From Norana najaformis (taxonomy: Eukaryota; Annelida; Clitellata; Crassiclitellata; Hormogastridae): a stretch of 64,000 nt of DNA. The stretch lies in the NCBI GenBank assembly GCA_964023275.1, contig OZ029927.1:21564980-21628979 (forward strand). The letters run 5' to 3'. This document shows, in pieces, positions 26,401-35,600 of this stretch. The translations under genes were made by a program, and so were the position numbers. The notes under the pieces were generated by a model, which had not been told where the DNA came from, did no database searches, and was given only the letters and a program-made list of their open reading frames with translations. Every line of letters starts with the position of its first letter. The stretch's first letter is position 1.

Positions 26401-28148
26401 AGCTGTGTTTGGTAGAACAGTTCAGATTTTCAGCAGAAGATTGTTCTAGAAAGTCAGTTCAGTGCACGAGAATGCAAATACTAAAATATTCATTTACTTC
26501 CTACAATTATTCTAAGATTTAACAGCATTATCAATTTTCAACAAGGTGTGAGAATTGATGACTTGCAGATAGGAAGGACGTCATAAGTTACATGCCTCCA
26601 GCTGTAAAATAAGTTCTTCAAAATACCATACTAACCTACCATTCACATATAGTGTGTATCTGTGAAGGATTAACCATATCTCCTGTGTTAGCATTCGACT
26701 TAAACTGTACAAAATGCTGTCAATTTTTTCCAAGATGACGAAAATACATACGCTTTCAGAACTTCGCTTCATTTCGCTGATTGTATCAGCTGCTTCGATC
26801 AATTCCCTGTACCGCTCCCTACAATCAATTCACATTAATTCAGTTAATACTGGACAAATATATTAGTTCAGGAAAATAGTTCACAAACGAACAAACACGA
26901 AAATACATCGTTTACTTCTTTACGGACTGCTTATCCTTCGTAACCAAAATCCTCAAAAGGCGATTCATTACAGGACGAATTCTGATATAACGTGGTAAGG
27001 TACAAATTCAATTCACCCTTAGAACATGACCTCATTATAAAGCGACCTTTCCATAACACTGTACTTAAATGGCTCCAAGGACAGCATTATGAAAAGGATC
27101 CCCCACATGCATCTTTTCTCCTCCTCCTTCTTCTCCTCCATCCTTAAGATACCAAATTACGATTTAGTTGTAAGACACATACCCAACCATCTGACGCAAA
27201 TCCTCTTTCTTCTTTTCTATGTCCTGCCTGTGAAAAACAAGTACATCATCTGTCTCAAAAGCCTTGACCAAGATACATTAACGCCATGGAAAATAAAATT
27301 CTGTCATATCTAGTGTGGCACAGTGGTCTGTTGGTAACGCATTTGGTCAATGATCATGCGTTTGCGGGTTCGACTCCGTGTAACGACCCTGGGCAAGTTG
27401 TTTGCGCACATCGTGCCTCTGTTACCAAGCAGAATTTTGTACCTGCATAAGCTGAGAAGTAAACGGCAAGTCCTGCGATGCACTGACCCCTAGTCCAGGA
27501 CCTTGGGATTCGTCCACTGCCAGGACAAGGGTCTAAAGAAAGGATATGAGTGCCTCTCCTGTGTCTCACTTGTGGCACGTGGGATACTTTATTTATGAGC
27601 TTTTTCACAATAAGCTAAATGCATAGGCATGTTGGCCTCGTTGACACAATGCTGGCAGGCACAGCATAGTTAAGCAGTGCTGAGTCTGTCTGTGGAATAC
27701 CATGCTACCTCATGCCAACTCTGTTTCTGGGTTGAGAAATGTCTGGAAGGGTTTTTGGGTTACCCACTTTAGTTTGACTATTGGTTTTCCTTGATAAATC
27801 CAAGATTTCAATTGGGCCCCTCCGGTGTATTACAAGTTCTGACTACAGATTCACTTGAAGCAGCCGTCAACTGACAGCTGTCCGTTATAATAAAGGCACT
27901 ATAGAAGTCATCATATCAGAATGTGAAATATATACAGCAAATGTTCCAGATGAAAGTGTATGTGAATGAAGATAGTGCCAGATGAAGTTTAACTGCATGA
28001 AATAGCACGAAGTTTGCTCAAATGTCAGTATGAAATACAGTGCTTGCCAATACCACACATTAACAAACATCTCCAACTACCTTGTCTTTTTCTCGATTTC
28101 TCGTATCTCCTCTACGGAGTACTTTTCAAACAGGGCGTTCACGTCCAT
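6059..28148 (-). CDS. COG1: Conserved oligomeric Golgi complex subunit 1 (COG1), 26 coding exons, full length
   Basis: COG1 is a subunit of the COG tethering complex (lobe A side, contacting COG8) that captures retrograde vesicles at the Golgi. Exons in transcript order: 28148-28081, 27227-27183, 26818-26752, 25695-25583, 25043-24974, 23697-23521, 22591-22550, 21874-21788, 20940-20799, 20022-19966, 19285-19220, 18517-18436, 17678-17573, 16788-16684, 15909-15818, 15449-15267, 14786-14583, 13927-13835, 11930-11817, 11314-11207, 10414-10321, 9698-9621, 8376-8300, 7696-7516, 6977-6846, 6340-6059. All junctions are GT-AG, every phase agrees, and the total is 954 codons (human about 980). Recognisable blocks follow the human order: ALFEKYSVEEIREIEKK, ERYRELIEAADTI, LMDIPEKIW, CNLLMSMLDQVT, GLASIRDDIWEIL, GSWYVQTLLYNLC, VTQNRSLQLWFDVKFL, KIDPFDFDVFYRHL and HNVLPLSPSQNRF near the C-terminus. 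The N-terminus is a Vps51-like coiled segment. The start is the ATG of MDVNALF, giving a slightly shorter N-terminus than human. The introns hold most of the repeats listed below. No poly(A) signal is obvious downstream of 6059. Confidence 0.96.
7082..7222 (+). mobile_element. LINE 3' tail (family B) in COG1 intron
   Basis: It carries the conserved 3' end ACTGAGCACCTGTGAATAAG, GCGACTTAGCTTTCGTTGGG and CGCTGTAGAAATCTCGAGATTACGATTA-type ending. The same tail occurs at 10095-10185, 12930-13258 and 62640-62795 (+) and at 42150-42370, 42645-42880 and 56295-56520 (-). Confidence 0.65.
8518..8954 (+). mobile_element. 3' end of a non-LTR retrotransposon ORF, broken by a frameshift
   Basis: The first frame (8518-8772) reads VTYGSETWTMTKKMEKK, WIWRKMLRTSWTEKRTNEWV and LRFFGHIMRSDG. 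The reading then moves to a second frame (8769-8954) with GRPRKKWMDKITEATG. Together these are the usual tail after the reverse transcriptase in a common animal LINE group: SETW, then FGHxxR, then GRPRxxWxDxI. The frame change near 8765 and the missing RT core make it a dead 5'-truncated copy. A similar but distinct copy lies at 48185-48560. Confidence 0.8.
9310..9560. repeat. (ATT/ATC)n trinucleotide microsatellite, about 250 bp
   Basis: A long mixed ATT/ATC tract in a COG1 intron. The open frames through it (poly-Ile or poly-Met) are artefacts of the repeat. Confidence 0.9.
10927..11108. repeat. (TACA)n microsatellite beginning at a retroelement tail
   Basis: The tract starts directly after CTCTATATAAATCATTAGA, a LINE/SINE 3'-end motif, and alternates TACA and CACA units. 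Confidence 0.9.
11437..11705. repeat. Degenerate pentamer-like tract (CTTAC/CTCAC)
   Basis: Repeated ACCTTACCTT and ACCTCACCTCAC words fill the intron just beyond COG1 exon 19. The tract is pyrimidine-rich on the plus strand and has no coding potential. Confidence 0.7.
12007..12915. repeat. 24-bp minisatellite, about 35 copies, with higher-order pattern
   Basis: The unit is TATGAATCTATGTATTTATG plus TAGG. Variants carry TATGTATG in place of TATTTATG, or TGGG in place of TAGG, and these are spaced at intervals of 4, 4, 6, 6 and about 13 units, so blocks of units have been copied together. The unit is a multiple of three, so frames stay open (YESMYLCR and GMNLCIYV repeats). The array lies inside the COG1 intron 77 bp from exon 19 (11930-11817), so the frames are not evidence of a protein. 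Confidence 0.95.
12930..13258 (+). mobile_element. LINE 3' end (family B) with C-terminal codons
   Basis: It includes a SKLKTFLFQKAFPES-like reading near 13005-13060, then a 3' UTR with TGGATCTTGACCTGGAACTG and the GTAGAAATCTCAAGATTACAATTACAATTAC ending. This is the longest copy of family B, and the repeated ATTAC tail is typical of CR1/L2-like LINEs. Confidence 0.7.
14325..14505 (-). repeat. tRNA-derived SINE (family 2), reverse
   Basis: On the reverse strand: GGGGCACGGTAGCACACTGA, then the B-box-like GGTTCGAGCC, then the shared CAAGTCCTTAACTCACAG body. It ends in TAATAAATGCAGAAAT. Confidence 0.75.
16150..16445 (-). repeat. tRNA-derived SINE (family 1), reverse
   Basis: The reverse strand has TAACGGTAATGCGTTTGGTC, then GGGTTCGACTCCGTGTAAC (good B box), GTTTGCGCACACCGTGCCTC, and a tail ending TGGGATACTTTACTTT. 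Full-length copies: 16862-17140 (-), 24420-24703 (+) and 27310-27600 (+). Confidence 0.8.
16862..17140 (-). repeat. tRNA-derived SINE (family 1), reverse
   Basis: Same head, B box region and body as the 16150 copy, about 700 bp away in the same orientation and flanking COG1 exon 14. Confidence 0.78.
19380..19600 (-). repeat. tRNA-derived SINE (family 3), reverse
   Basis: The reverse strand reads a tRNA-like head TGCGATGGTCTCGTGGTGAG, then the B box GGTTCAAATCC, then a body with AGACATTTCAAGATTTCTG. Related copies lie at about 13320-13460 and 52175-52315 (both reverse), and possibly 58612-58740. Confidence 0.75.
20465..20700 (-). mobile_element. L2/CR1-like LINE 3' end in COG1 intron 9
   Basis: The reverse strand encodes CRAFSCIQPSFWNSLPLEIQ and VKTHLLRNVSH, the C-terminal block of CR1/L2-type ORFs. 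A GAGGTTCTTGAAATGCACTATGTAAGT tail follows. It starts about 100 bp past the donor of COG1 exon 9. Confidence 0.75.
21330..21386. repeat. (CAGA)n microsatellite
   Basis: About ten tandem CAGA units flanked by GAGA-rich sequence, in a COG1 intron. Confidence 0.9.
22770..22935 (+). repeat. tRNA-derived SINE (family 2)
   Basis: The head has AAGTGATTAGAGCATTCGGC and GGGTTTGAGC (diverged B box), then the GGTTACTGTGTAGGGAC body and an AACAAATGCAGATA tail. Confidence 0.75.
22978..23178 (+). mobile_element. L2/CR1-like LINE 3' end
   Basis: It encodes WNSLPENVTNAPSLDTFKS and LKTHLFRIS, then a 3' UTR ending GGCGCTATATAAATTGTC(TTATTATT). A reverse copy of the same family lies at 62150-62350. Confidence 0.85.
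23345..23433. repeat. (CTA/CTG)n trinucleotide tract
   Basis: Tandem CTA with CTG interruptions, beginning just after TCTCAAAAGGTGCTGCAA, which resembles the truncated end of a retroelement tail. It lies about 90 bp from COG1 exon 6. Confidence 0.85.
23735..24415. repeat. 52-bp minisatellite, 13 copies, in COG1 intron 5
   Basis: The unit contains GGTAAAGGTAACAAAGATTC, TTTACAACAATCCC and AAATATATTTGCGATTA, with ATGG/AAGG/ATGA variants alternating along the array. A further diverged unit reappears at about 24704-24760, after the SINE at 24420-24703, so the SINE split the array. Confidence 0.95.
24420..24703 (+). repeat. tRNA-derived SINE (family 1) inserted in the 52-bp array
   Basis: It has the head GGTCTATTGGTAACGCGTTT, the B box GGGTTCGACTCC, the shared body and the GAGATACTTTACTTT end. 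The flanks AAAGCTAAC and AAAGGTAAC look like a 9-bp target-site duplication of the array unit with one later change. Confidence 0.85.
25825..26150 (-). mobile_element. L2/CR1-like LINE 3' end, reverse
   Basis: The reverse strand encodes FAFVGPSSWNCLPLDLRLR and RKRLRSFLFVQ, then a tail GTGGCGCTTTATAAATG and (TTACAA)n. It starts next to the (ACAT)n microsatellite at 26160. Confidence 0.8.
26160..26340. repeat. (ACAT)n microsatellite
   Basis: It follows AAAGGTGCCATATTAAGTGC, a retroelement tail on the plus strand. Units alternate CATA and CACA. Confidence 0.9.
27310..27600 (+). repeat. tRNA-derived SINE (family 1), best copy
   Basis: A-box-like TGGTCTGTTGGTAACGC and the B box GGGTTCGACTCC lie about 40 bp apart, as in a tRNA. 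A body of about 200 bp follows, ending GTGGGATACTTTATTTATG. It lies in COG1 intron 1. Confidence 0.85.
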
Positions 28149-31100
28149 GTCCTTCACCAGAAGACCTGCCACCAATTAAATCATAAAATAAGAATAAAAG
28201 ATGGTATAATTATCACATAAATTAAATTATTTTCAACTTTATATCAAGTCACCAAAACTTCGTTGTGCAACTACTAGAGTTGAAGCGACAGTTTCCCCAA
28301 ATTCTTGCCCAGTCAAACAAACCCGCAGCGCCTTTGCGAGATTCTTAAATGCGCTATATGAGTTTTTGGATACACACATACGTACACACATACATACACC
28401 CACACGTCAGAAGGGCATCAAGCCAAGCAAAACTCGCGTTGTGAAGCATAGCATTTGGAACCAACCGATTCTCTTGGATATGATTAATATGCAATATTAA
28501 TGCATCCGACGAGGGGCAATGCAGTAATGAGTAGAAAAGAGGACAACAATTTAATAACCTCTGACGTTGCCAGCCATGATGGCGTTTGTTTACAGAAAAG
28601 GTCTTGTTTTGAGGTCTTTTATCAGATCAAAATTCTCATATAGCGCCTTATCAGAAAGTCGAAAAACTTTAACATTTGTTTTTAATTATAATTATGAGAA
28701 ATATAAATAAAATAAATATGATCATTTTTTAAAATAATCTATTTATTTAGCATAAAAATAAATGCTAATTAAAAGTTACGTCTTTTCGACCCTAAAAAAG
28801 TGGCTACTTTTTTCCAGAAAATTAACTATTTATTCGGATTATTATCCGCTTGCAGACAGTGTGAAATCTTCCTAAATCAAACTAGAAGATAATTTCAGAA
28901 GATGGTTGCCTAAATTTGCCAACATTCTATATAAGTAACAGTTACGGGGACTTCATAGTCTTCAAGCGCCATTTGAGACAGGTTTCCAGAAAAACGCCTT
29001 TATCACTTGCCGTTTACTCCGTCTTTAAATATTAACTGCTTAACCTCGCTGTGTTTGATATTAGAATAATAGCAAATATAGCAGCTAACCGCTGCGGGTT
29101 GCGTAACTTTAACCTCCGCCCCAAAACTGGCCTGGTTGGCTATAATGGTTTAAGCGTAGAGGAGACTTGGCTCCCTTCAAACGGACAGCGGTGATGAAGG
29201 ATGATAAACTCATTGCAAAATAAGCAGAGTCGAGGCCATACCGTCGCTATATAAAACCTACAGTATACATTTACATTTTTAATCCCGCTCTATACTTGAA
29301 TCTCAGGCTAGTACGGTCCGTGCGCGGGGACCTTAAATGGCGTGTAGCGGTGGTGAAGGATCTCACCCATGCGCGGGTGGAGGCCATATGGCCGCTATAG
29401 AAAAACGTGTACAATTTACAATACTTGCTCCCCAAAGCTAATTTCTCGTACTTACTTACGTTTTGAAGAAACGCAGGGTACTATCCTATTATATTTATTG
29501 ATTGAACCTACTTTCTGCAATTTGGCATGAATGGAGCGAGTTTTGTAATAATTATCACAAAAGTTACATTTGAACGACAAACAGTAATGTTTATCAGTTT
29601 TATTACGAATCGCGCAGGAAAGCTATTTCAGGCAAGTTCATAATTTTTAAAATACAGTTGTGAATATAATCAATTTGTTTATTTCTTAAAACTATTTCAA
29701 GATTTTGAATGAAGTGATTAACAATGCAAGATGCATTTTAAGTAAAAACATCATAGCTCAGTACCCATGTTCTGTGTATGCATTGGCACCCTTGATCATC
29801 AGGATCAGAATAGCATTTGGTATTTCCAATAAAACTGACAGAAATTGACTGTAGTCAGAATAATTATTGCAAATGTTTATAAATTTATTTTATATTTTTC
29901 AGATCACGGAGGGGTTGCAAGAGAGCTAAGTTTCCCCTACAGTCGACAGAGTCTAGCACGCTAACAGCGCAAATACTTAACGCCCATGATAAATACATAC
30001 AGTCCTATTGGCATTTATTTGGACCTACCTAAAAACTGTTGAAATGTGGCTACCAAATCTAAAGTTTGACTTTAGGGGTTGTTCATTTGGGACGTCAGCA
30101 TCAAAGTTTAGTACAGGTCATTGCAGTACTTGTGTACCAAACGCCAGATCCACATCAGTCTGTACTGGGCTACATCTAAATACTAACACAGCACTGCAAG
30201 ATCAAAAGGTTACCCAATTCTAGTACTTGGTTAGACTGCTTATGTGGAAGGCAAGGCCAAAAACGGATAGGGAAGGAAGGGCCCAAAGTAGGTCATATTT
30301 TATGCAAAGACCTTCATGCACGTCACCTTAGGCTATTTCTGATGGGGTGGCAGGCAGTTTGAACTCACCGCAGAGGATTATTTCAGGTTGGTGTTTGCCA
30401 GCTTCAGGCAAAATGTCCATAAACTCAAAAACTATGTTTCTGACACGTGTAACGAATGCATGATAACGTTTTCTTGCGGTTTTCCGATAAAATGAGGTAC
30501 ACATTTTCTGAGTTTGGCGTTTAGTTTATGCAACTCAAATCAAACTCTTCAGATTAAAGAAACATCACAGGACAAAAACGCACAAATCAAACTGTACAAC
30601 ATCTGATGAATTTGGCCGGAACTTCCAGGCTTCCGATTAACGAACATCAGAAGATAAAACACAGAATTCAGTTTTCAAACCGCATGATATCTTACCAGTT
30701 GAATCTGGCAATTTGAATCAAAAAACTTTCTTTATATGCAGCAAACACTGTTTTAAAACTGCAAAATGACTTGCACGTTTGGCATTAGTACGAGATCGAA
30801 TCAAAGCAAGGAAAAAGCTAAGACAGTTAATTACTGATTTGACAAGTCCATATCATCAACATGATCCAATGCACCATCTTCACCCAAAGCGTACACCACC
30901 ACAAGCGCTTTTGATTTTCAATGAAGCCAACGCCAAAATACTTTACCAGTCACACAAGCACCATATACTCGGTTTTAAAATTCAAAAGCCGAAGGCAAGA
31001 AATACACCAGGACTGTGTTGCATCTTCACACAAAGCACACTCCAGTTACACAACAGAATCTCTTTCTAACGATCTTAACGACAACACAGATGTCAACATA

Positions 31101-32112
31101 AACACGGATCCCTAATGTAATTCAGCTTTAAAGCAAACCTCGTTATAAAATAACTGCGTCACAACACGGCATTCTATACGACTCCTGTATAATACAGAGC
31201 CCCAGGTGTAATCTCAGGTGCAGAGATGTTACCCATCCCCTGGAGTACTACATGGACATCGCTATAGTCTTGTTATCATCTATGACAGTCAAACTACTCG
31301 ATAAACACAACAGCTTACAAAAACTACAGAAGATCTTCTGCTGGCTACTCTTAAGGGCACCGAAAGCATAGAAGACCATCAAAACGAAACAACAACCCAC
31401 CAAATATCAAGCAAGCAAACTAACATCACGACTCGCACAAAACTTTAATTCAGACATCAATAACCAAACTTTAAGCGTTTCGGACAATAACAAGGCACTG
31501 TCTACGAATAAGTTGCTTTATGAAAATAAAAAAATAAAATCCCAACGAACAAACCTACGGAACGTTACGCGAGCCAGGTTGTTGAAAAACACAAATGGTG
31601 AGGAAAATAAGAGACCCAGTCCAACTGCCCTCAAAGTTTCATTTCAAAAACTTGAGACAGGGATCACAAATCCCATACACAAAACAAACAAACAAACTGT
31701 ACAGCAGACAAGTCATATAACAGCCAAGCACACATAAAAATCTACGTCCACAGAATCACGTGTCCACTAGAAAATGTGATTTAGCTTATAATGGAAAAAT
31801 CAAGATACAGCAGCAGGCAGATAATTTACAGCGTGAAGCAACACACGGTTCACTAAAAAAAGAAATCAGACATCCGCTTCAAAAGTCTTAATCAACTACA
31901 TGCGTCTTTACACCTTTTTTCATTTTTTTTTTCAGCATGACAGCCTCATCGGAGAAAAATTGTCTCACTCTACTTGGCCAATAGTCCATTTCTTATTTAT
32001 CAAACACCCTATTAACATCTGTCCCCTGAGATACGGAAACTACCCTATTAACACTTACCCCACTACACCTAAAAAACCAATGCAAACGAAGGCAACCAAA
32101 TGGATTGCTTTG
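28149..32112. other. Region upstream of COG1 and downstream of Caprin; no gene recognised
   Basis: It contains the COG1 promoter region (not resolved to motifs), paired family-4 repeats at 29130-29415 (+), a repeat at 30488-30626 shared with a Caprin intron, and AT-rich single-copy DNA. The plus-strand frames at 30779-31069 and 31513-31737 show no family resemblance and lack splice or start context. Part of the right side may be Caprin 3' UTR if an earlier poly(A) site is skipped. Confidence 0.5.
30488..30626 (+). repeat. About 140-bp dispersed repeat, copy 1
   Basis: It shares AAAATGAGGTACACRTTTTC, TTAGTTTATGCAACTCAAA and GATTAAAGAAACATCACAGG with 37701-37832. The match starts and stops abruptly. 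It is not one of the SINE or LINE families above. Confidence 0.85.
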
Positions 32113-32118
32113 TTTATT
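32113..32118 (-). promoter_or_regulatory. Candidate Caprin poly(A) signal
   Basis: TTTATT on the plus strand is AATAAA on the Caprin strand, about 535 bp after the stop. This is a candidate from the hexamer only. Confidence 0.35.
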
Positions 32119-32652
32119 TTTTATGACAAAGAGGTCTATACGCAGAGACGAAAAGCATTCTAGTTAGCCTTGTCAGTTAAGTGCTCACTCCCACTTAAAC
32201 AACGAAGCTTAAACCAGGTAATACACAAAATGCTTTAAGTGGAAAAGTAAAACACTAATACGAAGCACACAATCATGACTCGAAGATGGATATAAAATTC
32301 TGCAACTGACGTTAGTGCAAGATTTGTGGAACTAAGTAAACGAAAAAAATTACAAAAAAGGATGAAGGACGAACTACATCAAAACTAAAATAGAAAATGG
32401 CTCAAAAGTGGTCGGTGCTATTTTTAAGAGCGCTTCTGTACATCTTAAAAGGGTACCAAATGTAGCTGATGCTTCACAGGGTGTGACCTGATGCTTCACA
32501 GGATGTGACATTTCGCTTCAAACCATAAACAATCGTGCTCTGGTCAAAACCAATATGCTCCTGATGACTCAACGTTTTCTGCGTTCAATCAACTGTTACA
32601 ATTTTTGGGGGTGGGGAACGAGTTCACAGAAATTTTTGCTGCAGCTGAAGTT

Positions 32653-35600
32653 TCAGTTCTGAGCCTCCGGTGTGGCCGTCTGTGGTGTGTTGTTCCGGTC
32701 ATAGCCTCCACGGCCGCCTCGGGCATATCCCCGTCCATTTCCTCCTCTAATACCTGGACAGAAGACAACAATATATTTTATATTAAAGAACTAAAACAAA
32801 TCTAATCTGTTAGACCCTTAATACATTTAAAATCTAATCTAACAACGTTTGAAGCATCATTATACAAATGTATCATTGAAGCATCATTATCAAAATGCAT
32901 CACTGAAGCATCACTATCAACATCAGTCAATGATAGCTTGCCTGAGAAAAGTGTGGGCACTTAATCACCTCTAAGGACTTCAGGGAACTCCACCTAACAA
33001 TAAATCAAGTCAAGATTAAATCCGAAGAAAATGTTGGCAAAACAAACATGTACTATCCCAGGCCCAAAAGGAGATGCCGGTCTAGACTTAGGCCATTCTG
33101 GACACAAGGTCCTACCAAAGAAAAGGCATGGAATTAAGCACCCACGCTTCTCATGCAAGCTATCAGAGCTTCACCCAATTCCACTTCATTTCAGTCGAAA
33201 AAAGTTATGATGCAACTCACAATGTTACTTTTAAGTTTTAAATTCACTGAGAAAAGTAGTTATTACAATTTTAGAAAATTTATAATTTCACTTTAAAACA
33301 TTACTAGTTTAACCGAAAATGGTACCATTTCGACTAACCTCGCCTTGGGCCTCTCCAACCATTATTAAACTCTGGATTGTAGCCGTTCTGACCTTCCGGT
33401 CGGTATCCGTCGTTTCTCGGGTATCGTGGGTAGCCACCTCCTGGAATTGTAAATTTCACAACAAATTATGCTTGTGGAAAGACCTGCCTTTGATATTATT
33501 ATACATTTATATATAAATAATATATAATTTAGTAATAATACAGACAGCTTCATCATCTTTCCTTTGAATAGAACAATTCGTAATTATTATTCAGTGAAAC
33601 AGAAATTGTTCAGACGGCACCCGATTTCTAATAAAACCTTTCACAAGCTACTGCAATTTCAGACGTTGCACATAAAATGACACCAGTACAGTTAGAAACA
33701 ACAAGCAACAGACAATCATTCTCATAAGAAACGTAGCAACCTTACACATAAAACGACAAAAATTGCTATCCACCAGAACAGTGACTGAATTACACAAAAC
33801 TAGCATGGGTCCCATGACAGGGCTGGTTAATTTTCCCAGCATATTCACCCGTCCAAAGGAATTTTGCAATGCAAGACAACATACAAGATAACTTCTCAGA
33901 AGTGCTACTATCCCTACCACCACAAAACAGAAATTTCCTTTAGACCCTTGGCGTGAGAAGATTAGATATCAAACCGATCTGTTAGCAACCAAAAAGGATT
34001 TGTAGTCACGGTCATCGAACTGAAGCCTACCTCGACCATTGTAGTTGCCCCCTCTGTGTCCCCTGCCCTGATATCCACCATGATTGCCCCGCCCTCCACG
34101 ACCGCGACTCTTGCCGTTATAATCTCCTTCTAAAACAACAGATCAAAAAGTCCAGCATTAATTTGTTGTTGAAATTCCAGTGAGATTTTAAAATATGTAA
34201 ATTTACCATTTGCAGCTGAAAATATTCACCTATGACAGATGAGGACTCATTTAATTTTATAGATAAAGTCTACACGAGTCTTGCTTATTTACTTTGTACA
34301 AGCAACAAATATATTGAAAAACAATCACTTAAAATGAACTAATGTTGCAAGGAATACATAATTTGAACATATTTTTGGGAAATAACAGAAAATATCTTGC
34401 TAAAAAGCAGTTCTTACGTGTGTTTTCCATCATCACGCCAGCACCTTCTGGAAAGTTCTTTGAATGAAAAACATCGGCGTTGGGGTTCATTGAAAATGTT
34501 TTCTGTAAAATAAATCATGATAATTTAGTAAATCACAAATCATAAGTCACAAATCATATCCTTATAAGACACTTTTTGAGAACACAACTCTGACATAACA
34601 TGGTACAGAAATGAACAGCAAAATTAACTGGGTGAAAATCGGCCTCCAATGTCCAGATCCGTGTTAGCTTCGGTCATCATCTCTATCAAGTCCTCAGGGA
34701 AGGGGGAGAAATCAATGTCTGTATCATACCCTCATTATAGGGAGCATAACAAGAATTTTAAGCGCACATTCAGAATTAGATTTCAATAACAAGAATTTTA
34801 AAGCAATTACTTGGGGCTCTGCTGTAGTTGCACTGTCACCCGTCTCAGTAGCTTCCTGCGTCTCGTCTGCTTCCGTACTCGCCGACTCCACGCCTAGCTC
34901 TGGAAAAACACCCGATGCCTCGACACTGAAAGTTGACTGGTCGGTGCTTGGAATCTCTTGCATTACACACTGTTCGTGGGACACAATTGGCGCAGTATAC
35001 GAGCTGACCATGGTGTATCCTTCCGGCATGTGCTCGGCATATCCAACAGGCATATACATGGCCTGCTGGTTCTCGAACGCCGAGAATGGTACGGGCTGCG
35101 CTGGCATCATTCCGCCTACCATCGGCGCATGGGTGTGCGGTACGGCATAGTCGGTGCACGCCACGTAAGCGTATGAACTGTATATGCCGCTCACAGGCGC
35201 AACTGTGGTCGGTAGCACCTCTGAAACATACAACACAGCTTTGTCGTTTAGCACACCGTCAAGTGATTGTGGTGTGGCAAAGTTGGTGCATGAGTCGTAA
35301 GCGTGTGGATTGTGAAAGTCGCTTACAGGCACATCTGTGGTCGATACCACCTCTGAAAAAACAACCAAGCATTGTCATTTAATATCACTACAATGCACAC
35401 AAGATAACTAAATAAACCATAAATGTTTAGTAATTCAACGTGAGCCCTGAAATAGTATTTTCGTAATAAAAGTGCTATACATCACCACATAAACAGCCAA
35501 ATTAAAATAATTAAAATTAAAAAGTAACTCGTTGTTTATTGTTATTTATAACATTATAGTGTGCTTGTGAGGTTCTTAAAAGGTGCTATATAAATAGCAC

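Noticed and set aside
27310-27430. A functional tRNA gene (good A and B boxes)
   Set aside because: The head does not fold into complete acceptor and anticodon stems, and it continues into a body shared with at least three other copies, so it is a SINE.
30779-31737. Plus-strand ORFs of 96 and 74 codons downstream of Caprin
   Set aside because: No recognisable motif, no start or splice context, and codon use like the surrounding non-coding DNA.
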